The notes beneath the pieces were generated by a model that searched no databases, had not been told where the DNA came from, and saw only the letters and a program-made list of their open reading frames with translations. Shown here in pieces: positions 1 through 5,882 of a stretch of DNA of 6,866 nucleotides (positions within the stretch are counted from its first letter, which is position 1; every line of letters begins with the position of its first letter). The stretch is from Bacillota bacterium (GTDB lineage: Bacteria > Bacillota > Desulfitobacteriia > Desulfitobacteriales > Desulfitobacteriaceae), in assembly GCA_021849995.1 (NCBI GenBank), contig JAJZSC010000181.1:1-6866 (forward strand), written 5' to 3'. A program made the position numbers and the translations under genes.

Positions 1-126
1 CCCAGTATTTGCTGCCTGGGCCTGGGCTTGGGGTGGTTGGGTTTTCGGAGATAAGCTCTTAAATGCCCATGCACCCCCAACTGCTAAGCTCAGCACCAGG
101 AAAATAAGGACTAATTTTTGCTTCAT
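1..126 (-). CDS. N-terminus of secreted or membrane-anchored protein (partial; possibly efflux adaptor subunit)
   Basis: Only the first 42 codons are inside the window; the gene runs off the left edge on the minus strand. The ATG at 126-124 has an AGGTG ribosome binding site at 133-137, six bases upstream. The product starts MKQK, followed by a hydrophobic stretch (residues 5-21, LVLIFLVLSLAVGGAWA), then a Ser/Pro/Gln/Ala-rich linker. This is the layout of an uncleaved signal anchor or signal peptide followed by an extracytoplasmic domain. Many Gram-positive RND/ABC efflux adaptor (HlyD/MacA-like) proteins start this way, and the neighbouring gene is an exporter, so an adaptor subunit is one guess. 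The domain that would prove it is outside the window. It lies 375 bases downstream of the exporter gene on the same strand, with a structured element between them, so co-transcription is uncertain. Confidence 0.65.
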   Translation of the reverse strand, partial: MKQKLVLIFLVLSLAVGGAWAFKSLSPKTQPPQAQAQAANTG

Positions 127-193
127 AAATAACACCTCACATCTAAAGATTACTTATTGCTTAACCGGGTTCATACTTTTTTGATATATCTGA

Positions 194-230
194 CTTTCAT
201 GCCACAGATGTGCCACCAAACGCATGAAAA
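194..230 (-). repeat. Shared upstream block, copy B (similar to 1704-1741)
   Basis: Read on the plus strand, this block starts CTTTCATGCC and ends ATGAAAA, with ATG and CACC between them. The same four words, in the same order and nearly the same spacing, occur at 1704-1741. The word TTCATACTT also lies a little to the left in both places (170-178 here). TTTCATG (195-201) and CATGAAA (223-229) form an inverted repeat, with a small CACA-GA-TGTG palindrome inside at 203-212. It sits 67 bases upstream of the minus-strand gene at 126. It could be a protein-binding site, part of an RNA leader, or the conserved end of a dispersed element; the sequence does not decide. Confidence 0.6.
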
Positions 231-239
231 TTAAACGGA

Positions 240-415
240 GGAGATGACCGATGCCCAGTGAACCGATTTTGCGGAGGCGCGTAAGCGAGCGAGTGCTGCG
301 CAACGTGAAACTGTGCCGAAGGTTCACATGCAGATTCCTTGAGGGTTTCGGACACAGTAGTGAAGCAGCCGAGTGAGTAGCGCCGCAGCAATGGTGAATG
401 GGCATGGTCAGCTCC
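240..415. repeat. Multi-stem structured element 1 (candidate structured RNA or palindromic dispersed element)
   Basis: This GC-richer stretch has strongly complementary ends. GGAG (240-243), TGACC (245-249) and ATGCCCA (251-257) pair with CTCC (412-415), GGTCA (406-410) and TGGGCAT (399-405), giving 16 pairs with one mismatch and one bulged G (250). Inside, GTGAACC (258-264) matches GGTTCAC (321-327), TTGCG (269-273) matches CGCAA (299-303), and ACTGTG+CCGAA (310-320) matches TTCGG+CACAGT (347-358, bulged A352). The first and third internal pairings cross, so they would form a pseudoknot or be alternatives. No credible protein is encoded here; the long open frames on the minus strand lack family features and a convincing ribosome binding site. 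The strand of any transcript is unknown; on the minus strand it would lie in the leader of the gene at 126. Confidence 0.6.
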
Positions 416-501
416 AGAGTAGCTTGCAAATAGCAGTATTTTTAAGTGCAGAAAGCATATCTTTCGCGGGTGCATAAGCGCATCTAGATAGCCGCCTGCG
501 C

Positions 502-1590
502 CTATGACTTGGCCCCAGCCAAGATTTCTTTAGCTTGTTTTTTTCTCAGATTATGCAGGCTCTTTAAGCGACGGTCTGCCAAGCGCATTTCGGTTGCAAC
601 TACTGCCACTTCCATAAGAGCTCTCAGGTAGAATACTCCACTTACTTTAGTATGCCATTCATCGATAGCTTGATTGAATTCGATCCAGTATTCTAGATCT
701 TCTTCAAAAGGACCATAAGTAGTTCCTTCCCTAATTCCGTTTACCAAATCTCTAACTAACTGGGCAATCTTATTTTCCCCCGTCGAGAGAACTTTTAAAA
801 CATTTTCAAATTCGAGACTTACTTTTTCTGTAGGCAGCGGAGAGTCCGGGGAGTGTCTCCTGTTCACGCGTTGGCGGGTCATCTCACTAATGCTCTGACC
901 GCGTTCGATAAAGCCCCGGGAAATCTCCAGCAGCCGTTCAATAAATAAAGGATTATCTTCGTTGGTCAACTCTTCACGTGAATGTTCGTAGAGCCAGAGG
1001 ACTTTTTCAAGCTTGGTTTTTAGTTCTTTTGGTTCACGAAGTTCATAGGAGCTCATGGAATGAGAATGAATAAAGGTGTTTAAGCTTCCTAAAAAATAAA
1101 TTGATGTTTCTTGGAATAAATGGTGAAGCTCTTCCTGAAGTTTTAACTTATATTTAGGTGGGGCAAGAACCCTATTAATCAATAGAGCTACACCCAAACC
1201 AATAAAAATGGCTAAAGAACGTATTCCTGCATGGGTTAAAAACGTATCAGGTGGGGAGTCCAGAATGAATATGATTGAGACTACGCCAAGATTCAGAGTT
1301 TTGGACCAGTTTATCTGATTAGAGATCATAATCATTATTATTGACGCAAAGCCGATAACTAAAGGACCGGTCCCTAGAAGAAGACCAATAATAATCGCAA
1401 GAATTACGGCCAGTATGTGAATACCAATTTGTTCCCAGGCATTTTTAAGTGCTTTGCCGACGGATGGCTGCATATTTATTGCAGCAGTAATCGCAGCAAA
1501 AGTTGCAGGTTCTACTTTTATGGTCTTGCATATAAATAGAGCTAAAGTTATGGCTAGGCCTGTTTTAATAATTCGTGCTCCTAAAATCAT
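502..1590 (-). CDS. Aromatic acid exporter family (DUF939-like) membrane protein
   Basis: A 362-residue integral membrane protein of the type called aromatic acid exporter family protein in Firmicutes. The N-terminal part is strongly hydrophobic: segments at about residues 7-24, 57-73, 76-90, 99-111 and 123-142. The segment after the last helix (APPKYKLKLQEELHHLF) starts a soluble, charged, mostly helical C-terminal domain of about 215 residues, as in the ArAE_1 plus ArAE_1_C arrangement. The start ARIIKTGLAITLALFICK is typical of the family. I place the start at the ATG 1590-1588, because GGGAGAG lies at 1595-1601 on the minus strand and MILGARIIKTG matches family N-termini; a TTG seven codons upstream (1611) has no such support. 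The gene ends in TAG at 504-502. The substrate is not established for most members; export of small aromatic or other organic acids is the family-level inference. Its upstream region carries the shared block, the heptamer repeats and structured element 2. Confidence 0.85.
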   Translation of the reverse strand: MILGARIIKTGLAITLALFICKTIKVEPATFAAITAAINMQPSVGKALKNAWEQIGIHILAVILAIIIGLLLGTGPLVIGFASIIMIMISNQINWSKTLNLGVVSIIFILDSPPDTFLTHAGIRSLAIFIGLGVALLINRVLAPPKYKLKLQEELHHLFQETSIYFLGSLNTFIHSHSMSSYELREPKELKTKLEKVLWLYEHSREELTNEDNPLFIERLLEISRGFIERGQSISEMTRQRVNRRHSPDSPLPTEKVSLEFENVLKVLSTGENKIAQLVRDLVNGIREGTTYGPFEEDLEYWIEFNQAIDEWHTKVSGVFYLRALMEVAVVATEMRLADRRLKSLHNLRKKQAKEILAGAKS

Positions 1591-1666
1591 AAAACTCTCC
1601 CATCTGTACAAAATTAGAATTTGTTGACTACAAGATTAATAAGATAAGCAGCTTAAGAGAACTGAA

Positions 1667-1687
1667 ACTTCATACTTCATACTTCAT
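1667..1687. repeat. Three tandem copies of ACTTCAT
   Basis: Three perfect head-to-tail copies of the heptamer ACTTCAT (ATGAAGT on the minus strand) lie 77-97 bases upstream of the exporter start codon. The 7-bp period does not match the helical repeat. It may be a slippage repeat or a clustered binding site; nothing else in the sequence tells which. Confidence 0.8.
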
Positions 1688-1703
1688 TATTTTTCAGGGT
1701 AGC

Positions 1704-1741
1704 CTTTCATGCCGCTATGCAACACCATGAGAGAATGAAAA
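1704..1741 (-). repeat. Shared upstream block, copy A (similar to 194-230)
   Basis: On the plus strand it begins CTTTCATGCC (1704-1713), has ATG and CACC in the middle, and ends ATGAAAA (1735-1741). These words match the block at 194-230 in order and spacing (38 versus 37 bases). TTTCAT (1705-1710) and ATGAAA (1735-1740) are complementary, so both copies could form a hairpin. TTCATACTT also lies to the left, within the heptamer repeat. It is 113 bases upstream of the exporter start and 15 bases from structured element 2, mirroring the layout around copy B. Confidence 0.6.
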
Positions 1742-1756
1742 AGAGTGGATGTCTCC

Positions 1757-1966
1757 AGGATTTTGGTTTACAACGGTCACTCGGTAAGCTGCGCGGACCA
1801 AACTAGCGCTCAAATTACTTCGCTCTAACGGGTGCCTGGCCAAATCGGCTCCTGCCTCAGTGGCCAGTTGGAAACGTCCTGTTTCCAACCCGTTCCGCTA
1901 CGTACTTTTCGCGAAGTTTGGTTTCCTGCTCGCTTAAAGCCGTTCCCTTATGTAAACCAAACTCCT
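1757..1966. repeat. Multi-stem structured element 2 (Y-shaped fold)
   Basis: Almost the whole 210 bases can fold on itself. The ends pair through AGGA (1757-1760) with TCCT (1963-1966) and TTTGGTTTACA (1762-1772) with TGTAAACCAAA (1951-1961). Moving inward, ACGG (1773-1776) pairs CCGT (1940-1943), TAAGC (1785-1789) pairs GCTTA (1932-1936), ACCAAACT (1797-1804) pairs AGTTTGGT (1915-1922), and AACGGGT (1827-1833) pairs ACCCGTT (1888-1894, sharing two bases with the next hairpin). At the tip are two hairpins: CTGGCCA (1836-1842) with TGGCCAG (1861-1867), and GTTGGAAAC (1867-1875) with GTTTCCAAC (1881-1889). It does not look coding. It may be a structured RNA or a dispersed palindromic element; both strands fold equally well, so orientation is unknown. 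Confidence 0.65.
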
Positions 1967-2130
1967 TCGGTAGCTTCTTGAGCTTGGAACTGCTTTTTTC
2001 AGAGCAACATAACGGTACGCGGATTACTATATGAATAAATTATCCTTATATGTTAATAATCCTGCCTTACCCCTTGTTGATCTTATAAAAAAAGGGCACA
2101 ATGTAGATAGTTGATCCTTTATAACTGCTC
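1967..2130. other. Spacer between structured element 2 and the plus-strand gene at 2131
   Basis: Together with the structured element, this belongs to a stretch of more than 500 bases without a convincing gene (1591-2130). The right part is AT-rich. It holds a 27-codon reading frame (2031-2114) with no ribosome binding site, which I do not accept as a gene, and a possible promoter before the gene at 2131. No convincing intrinsic terminator was found; the T run at 1993-1998 lacks a good preceding stem. Confidence 0.5.
2074..2102 (+). promoter_or_regulatory. Possible sigma-A promoter for the gene at 2131
   Basis: TTGTTG (2074-2079) and CACAAT (2097-2102) are separated by 17 bases, matching four or more positions of each consensus hexamer. 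The expected transcript start near 2109 would leave a leader of about 20-40 bases before either candidate start codon. This is a motif match only. Confidence 0.35.
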
Positions 2131-3417
2131 ATGAAGGAAGTGAAGGTTTTGATATTCCGAACCTACTTAAAAAAGGTTTATATAGTAATCGGTATAGCTG
2201 GGTTATTGTTCTTATCTTTGTTTTCCTCAGGATTTTCAGATAGAGTAGTAAACCTAACGAACTTAACAAATCAAACTAATCAAACAAACTCTAATTCAGC
2301 ATCTACAGAAATTCTACACCTGGAAGCCAGTGAACTTGCGCTTCTGAAGGATAACATCAGAGAGTTCCTTGAAACTAAAGACAATAAGGCTAAGGAGATA
2401 GTTACTTCACTTCAAAGTGGCAAGGTGTTTGCAGAATTTGATATTCTTGGTGCCAAAAGGCATTCAGATGAAATCCATCTTTATTTGTGGGTGCTGCAAC
2501 AAGGTGTTGTAAAAAATCCTCAGGGTTTTAATATCCCCTCGAGTTTTTCCGCTCCAGTAGTTGTTAAGTTACGAGGACTTTCTCCACAATTGACAGTTGC
2601 TGCTATTGTTAGACCTTGGGAAGAGTTAGAAAGTAGTAAAGAAGTTCCTCTGGCATTTCAAAGCGTACTTTATGGATATCCACGAGAATCCAAGGAAGAA
2701 CAGTTGAGCCAAGAAATAACTAAGCGCGCCAAACAATACTTTGCCACGAATACCTATAAACTTTTTACAACTGACCAGAATTTTCGCTTGCCGCCAATAA
2801 TGCCCAATGGAGTGGTATCCCCTGATAGAACCAAGGCTGCGTATCTGTATCCTAATGAATGGGAGACAATCAGTGATATTTATCTGGAAACCGTTTCAGC
2901 CGATGGAGCTAAAATATGGACTAAGCTTAGTATTGATCAGTCTGTCAGGTTTAATATGTGGAATAAAACCGGTCAAGTATTAGATAAATATACCCCGAAA
3001 AAAATACTTTGGGAAAATGATAATAGCTTATTAGTGATTGTAGGTTATGCCTATGGAACAGTTTCTCCAGGAGGGGATCTTATCAGGCTAAACGTAGATA
3101 CCGGTCGAGCAGAGATGGTATATCCTGCCCTTGAATATGGCAATCAGCAGGTTACAGATATGCGGATTATTCGTGGACAGCTTAAGCTAATCATTACAAC
3201 TTTTGATTCCAATATGACAAATCCTAAAACCGTAAGCCCTGATCAATTAAATCCATATTTTCCAAATCCAAATGAATTAAGTCCGCACCAACCAAATCCG
3301 TTCCAACCAAGTCCGCATCAGCCCAACCCCAACCCCAACCCCAACCCTCATCAGGAAATTCCTCTACCTGAAGCACCAAATTTATTTAAAAATGTAGTAA
3401 AACCTACTCCGGCTTAA
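2131..3417 (+). CDS. N-terminally anchored extracytoplasmic protein, DUF4652-like, with Pro/Asn-rich tail
   Basis: The 428-residue product has a basic N-terminus (RTYLKKVY), one hydrophobic segment (about 16-34) and an Asn/Thr/Gln-rich spacer (41-56, NLTNLTNQTNQTN), so most of it should lie outside the membrane. Residues 95-165 resemble a small domain found in secreted Firmicutes proteins (LYLWVLQQGVV). Residues 226-360 have a beta-propeller-like look, with SPDRTKAAYLYPNEWETISD, then KKILWENDNSLLVIVGYAYG and TVSPGGDLIRLN, which resembles DUF4652 as I remember it; no function is known. The tail (364-412) is low-complexity PNP/SPHQPNP repeats. The ATG at 2131 has no ribosome binding site. A TTG at 2149 follows AAGGA (2134-2138) with a 10-base gap and may be the true start (422 residues). 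It appears monocistronic. No clear terminator follows. Confidence 0.8.
   Translation: MKEVKVLIFRTYLKKVYIVIGIAGLLFLSLFSSGFSDRVVNLTNLTNQTNQTNSNSASTEILHLEASELALLKDNIREFLETKDNKAKEIVTSLQSGKVFAEFDILGAKRHSDEIHLYLWVLQQGVVKNPQGFNIPSSFSAPVVVKLRGLSPQLTVAAIVRPWEELESSKEVPLAFQSVLYGYPRESKEEQLSQEITKRAKQYFATNTYKLFTTDQNFRLPPIMPNGVVSPDRTKAAYLYPNEWETISDIYLETVSADGAKIWTKLSIDQSVRFNMWNKTGQVLDKYTPKKILWENDNSLLVIVGYAYGTVSPGGDLIRLNVDTGRAEMVYPALEYGNQQVTDMRIIRGQLKLIITTFDSNMTNPKTVSPDQLNPYFPNPNELSPHQPNPFQPSPHQPNPNPNPNPHQEIPLPEAPNLFKNVVKPTPA
3321..3346 (+). repeat. CCCAAC hexamer tandem repeat inside the coding region
   Basis: The hexamer CCCAAC is repeated four times in frame, giving Pro-Asn dipeptides in the tail of the gene at 2131. 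It ends a longer, more degenerate Pro/Asn/Gln/Ser repeat (about 3220-3350). Units are multiples of three, so copy-number change would alter tail length without breaking the frame. Confidence 0.75.
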
Positions 3418-3611
3418 GCAAGTAAAATAATGTCTAATATATTAGGCTCATAAAGGTGGTTCATTTTTTGTTTTATAAGAAATATTAGTTCACTAGGTTA
3501 ATATAATCTGGGCAAAGTATTCAACAATATATCTTGGTTAATAACTGTATGAATAAATCAAGCTAAATATAAGACCAATAAAATACAAGATCAATAAATA
3601 GAAGCATGTAT
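3418..3611. other. AT-rich spacer after the gene at 2131
   Basis: Apart from the possible minus-strand small frame (3538-3633), this holds the short palindrome CTAATATATTAG (3434-3445) and a T-rich run (3463-3474) without a strong stem directly before it. A TATAAT word at 3502-3507 has no usable -35. I see no RNA gene or convincing terminator here. Confidence 0.5.
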
Positions 3612-3633
3612 AAATATTAGAAGGAGAAGTCAT
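3538..3633 (-). CDS. Possible 31-residue hydrophobic small protein
   Basis: The ATG at 3633-3631 opens a 31-codon frame ending in TAA (3540-3538). AGAAGGAG (minus strand, 3641-3648) lies seven bases upstream, a near-ideal ribosome binding site. The peptide starts MTSPSNIYT and continues as one stretch rich in Leu, Ile, Phe and Tyr (CFYLLILYFIGLIFSLIY), ending YSYSY, with no charged side chain. It could be a single membrane helix. The ribosome binding site is buried in the inverted repeat at 3612-3655, with the ATG in the loop region, an arrangement seen in mRNAs of type I toxins. Against it: AT-rich DNA gives such hydrophobic frames by chance, the ribosome binding site follows from the palindrome, no antisense RNA was identified, and I see no good minus-strand promoter. 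No known family recognised. Confidence 0.25.
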   Translation of the reverse strand: MTSPSNIYTCFYLLILYFIGLIFSLIYSYSY

Positions 3634-3655
3634 GTAGACTCTCCTTCTAATATTT
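3612..3655. terminator. Near-perfect inverted repeat; possible bidirectional terminator or translation-masking hairpin
   Basis: AAATATTAGAAGGAG (3612-3626) pairs fully with CTCCTTCTAATATTT (3641-3655). After one bulged A (3627), AGTC (3628-3631) pairs with GACT (3637-3640), leaving the loop ATGTA. A-rich and T-rich bases at the foot on both sides suit a bidirectional terminator between the gene at 2131 and tex, but there is no long T run. AAGGAG followed five bases later by ATG-TAG (3632-3637) makes a start-stop pair on the plus strand, and the minus strand also has AGAAGGAG before an ATG. The tex promoter lies just downstream, so the hairpin is probably not part of the main tex mRNA. Confidence 0.5.
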
Positions 3656-3673
3656 CCCTACATAAGTATTGAG

Positions 3674-3682
3674 TGATATAAT
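3674..3682 (+). promoter_or_regulatory. Extended -10 promoter for tex
   Basis: TGATATAAT is a perfect extended -10 (TGn plus TATAAT at 3677-3682). The -35 position, 17 bases upstream, holds TTCCCT, a poor match, as is usual for extended -10 promoters. Transcription would start near 3689, giving a leader of about 28 bases that contains the ribosome binding site at 3701-3707. The -35 region directly abuts the inverted repeat at 3612-3655. Confidence 0.6.
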
Positions 3683-3700
3683 CAAAGGAAGTGTATCAAG

Positions 3701-3708
3701 AAGGAGGG
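3701..3708 (+). promoter_or_regulatory. Ribosome binding site that decides the tex start
   Basis: AAGGAGGG is a full match to the 16S anti-Shine-Dalgarno, 8-9 bases before the GTG at 3717. It lies inside the reading frame if the upstream TTG (3669) is used, which argues against that longer protein. Confidence 0.8.
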
Positions 3709-3716
3709 AATTATTA

Positions 3717-5882
3717 GTGGATTTCGCCACTTTAATAGCAAGAGAGTTTAATCTTAAGGCAACTCAAGTAAAGGCAGCGATCGATTTATTAGACGGGGGT
3801 AATACTATCCCGTTTATTGCCCGTTACCGTAAAGAAGCAACGGGAGAACTTGACGAGAACAGTTTACGTGATATATTTGACAGGCTTAACTATCTGCGAA
3901 ATTTGGAACAGAGAAAGGGAGAAGTTATCCGTCTTATAGACGAACAGGGGAAACTAACTCCGGAGCTTGAAGCCCAGATAATGTCCGCAACAGTTCTGCA
4001 AGAAGTAGAAGATCTCTATCGACCATACAAACAGAAACGTCGCACCCGTGCATCTGTTGCTAAAGAAAAGGGTCTTGAGCCTTTAGCACTATTAATTTTG
4101 AGTCAGCCTGTGGATATTTCACCTGAAGTGGAAGCAGTTTCTTACCTAAATAAGGATCTCGGTGTAGAGTCGATTGAAGATGCAATCGCGGGAGCCCTTG
4201 ATATTATTGCGGAAATGATTTCTGATGACGCAAGTGTTCGTCGAAGAATCCGGGAAGAGACTTTTAGGCTTGGTGAAATTGTAGCTGCTGGGAAGAAGCC
4301 TGAGGAGCGTTCAGGTGATGAGAGGTATTATGATTATAAAGAGCCGCTTCGCAAGATTCCGCCCCACCGGGTTTTGGCTTTAAACAGGGGGGAGAAAGAA
4401 GAGTTTCTTTCTGTAAAAATCGATTTTCCTAGCGCTAATCTCATTCGGATTATAGAGAACTCCTATATCAAATCCGGCCCTTGTACTTCATTAGTTAGAA
4501 CAGCTGCTGAGGATTCCTATAAAAGGCTGATTGCTCCCTCTATCGAACGTGAGCTAAGATCTGAACTGTCTGAAAAAGCTGAGGAACAGGCAATTAAAGT
4601 GTTTGCTGCTAATCTTCGTCAACTTCTTCTGCAGCCGCCGGTGAGAGGGAAGGTTGTTCTCGGGCTTGACCCTGGGTTTAGAACAGGCTGTAAACTTGCC
4701 ATAGTGGATGATACCGGGAAACTGCTGAATATCGGGGTGATTTATCCTCATCCTCCTCAGAATAAGCGTGCCGAGGCCAAAAATATACTTGTTAAGACTA
4801 TTCGTGACTATAAGGTTGAAATTATTGCGATTGGGAACGGAACAGCCTCCCGTGAAACAGAAGAAGTCGTGGCCGAACTGATCCAGGAACAAGCTCTTAA
4901 TTCCGAATATATTATAGTTAGTGAAGCAGGGGCCTCGGTCTATTCGGCATCAAAGTTAGCAGGGGAAGAATTTCCGGATTTTGATTTATCCTTGCGCAGC
5001 GCGGTATCAATCGCTAGGAGATTACAGGATCCTTTGGCAGAGCTCGTGAAAATTGAACCCAAATCTGTTGGGGTAGGACAATATCAGCATGATGTTCAGC
5101 CAAAGCGTTTGGATGAATCCCTGCATGGGGTAGTTGAATCTTGTGTTAATGCTGTAGGAGTGGATCTTAACACTGCCTCACCTTCACTTTTGCAATACGT
5201 TGCCGGACTTAAGCCTGCTGTGGCTAAAAATATTGTCAAGTGGCGTGAGGAGCATGGAAAATTCCGGACCCGGGATCAAATCCGGTCTATTCCTCGTTTG
5301 GGTGAACAAACCTATATCCAGTGTGCTGGTTTTATCAGACTTCCGGATGGAGATAATCCCCTAGAGAATACTCCTGTTCACCCCGAATCTTATGAATTGG
5401 CTAAAAATATCTTAAGTAAGATAGGGATGAAACCGGAGGATTTGAAGGAGAGAAGTGCGGAAGTTCGTGCAGCAATCATAGGACTAGATCCGCAGGAGAT
5501 CGCTCGGGAATTTGGAGCAGGGCTGCCCACTGTAAAAGATATCCTTGCCGCGCTTCAAAGACCAGGACGCGATCCCCGTGAGGATTTACCTAAACCTCTA
5601 TTAAGACGAGATGTTACTCATTTGGAAGATCTTAAAGAGGGTATGATTTTAGAAGGAACTATCCGTAACATTGTGGATTTCGGAGCGTTTATAGACATAG
5701 GTGTTAAACATGATGGTTTAGTCCATATTTCCCAGATAACAAATAAATTTATTAAACACCCTATGGAAGTTATCTCAGTGGGTGATATTGTAAAGGTTAA
5801 GGTTATTGGAATTGATAAGCAGCGAGAAAGGGTAAGCTTGTCTATGCGTGACGTAACAACATTGGAGGGATCAGTTCTTTAG
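3717..5882 (+). CDS. tex: Tex family RNA-binding transcription accessory protein
   Basis: A 721-residue Tex protein, close to the family's usual length of about 720-780. I chose the GTG at 3717 because AAGGAGGG (3701-3708) lies just upstream and family N-termini begin here (DFATLIAREFNLKATQVKAA); a TTG at 3669 would sit inside the promoter. The helical N-terminal part carries NTIPFIARYRKEATGELDE. The YqgF/RNase H-like fold starts near residue 312 with GLDPGFRTG (Asp318) and includes GNGTASRETE (373-382). The Tex signature GVGQYQHDV is at 452-460. Helix-hairpin-helix repeats follow (about 484-555), then a C-terminal S1 domain (639-711, with GAFIDIG and DGLVHIS). Tex binds nucleic acid, mainly RNA, and is linked to transcription and toxin-gene expression in other bacteria; it is cytoplasmic. 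It is first in a tight plus-strand set. The frame is intact. Confidence 0.96.
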   Translation: MDFATLIAREFNLKATQVKAAIDLLDGGNTIPFIARYRKEATGELDENSLRDIFDRLNYLRNLEQRKGEVIRLIDEQGKLTPELEAQIMSATVLQEVEDLYRPYKQKRRTRASVAKEKGLEPLALLILSQPVDISPEVEAVSYLNKDLGVESIEDAIAGALDIIAEMISDDASVRRRIREETFRLGEIVAAGKKPEERSGDERYYDYKEPLRKIPPHRVLALNRGEKEEFLSVKIDFPSANLIRIIENSYIKSGPCTSLVRTAAEDSYKRLIAPSIERELRSELSEKAEEQAIKVFAANLRQLLLQPPVRGKVVLGLDPGFRTGCKLAIVDDTGKLLNIGVIYPHPPQNKRAEAKNILVKTIRDYKVEIIAIGNGTASRETEEVVAELIQEQALNSEYIIVSEAGASVYSASKLAGEEFPDFDLSLRSAVSIARRLQDPLAELVKIEPKSVGVGQYQHDVQPKRLDESLHGVVESCVNAVGVDLNTASPSLLQYVAGLKPAVAKNIVKWREEHGKFRTRDQIRSIPRLGEQTYIQCAGFIRLPDGDNPLENTPVHPESYELAKNILSKIGMKPEDLKERSAEVRAAIIGLDPQEIAREFGAGLPTVKDILAALQRPGRDPREDLPKPLLRRDVTHLEDLKEGMILEGTIRNIVDFGAFIDIGVKHDGLVHISQITNKFIKHPMEVISVGDIVKVKVIGIDKQRERVSLSMRDVTTLEGSVL

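Noticed and set aside
154..475. Two overlapping minus-strand open frames of about 91-92 codons
   Set aside because: They lie across structured element 1 and the shared block, have Cys/His/Ser-rich composition without domain features, and lack a convincing ribosome binding site; the palindromes explain the region better.
473..506. Hairpin over the exporter stop codon (CATA, GCGCA paired with TGCGC, TATG)
   Set aside because: Only nine pairs with a mismatch, a 14-base loop and no T run on either strand, so not convincing as a terminator.
1717..1806. 29-codon plus-strand frame starting MQHHERMKKSG
   Set aside because: No ribosome binding site, and it runs into structured element 2, whose base pairing dictates its sequence.
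240..1966. Composite transposon or group II intron flanking the exporter gene
   Set aside because: No transposase, reverse transcriptase or intron domain V sequence is visible, and the two structured elements are not identical repeats.
2031..2114. 27-codon plus-strand frame (MNKLSLYVNN...) just before the gene at 2131
   Set aside because: It reads somewhat protein-like but has no ribosome binding site, overlaps the candidate promoter, and matches no family I know; could be a gene remnant at most.
3434..3474. Intrinsic terminator after the gene at 2131
   Set aside because: The AT-only palindrome at 3434-3445 is weak and separated from the T-rich run by about 17 bases.
4554..4892. 112-codon minus-strand open frame
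   Set aside because: It is antisense inside the YqgF region of tex, which is strongly conserved on the plus strand.
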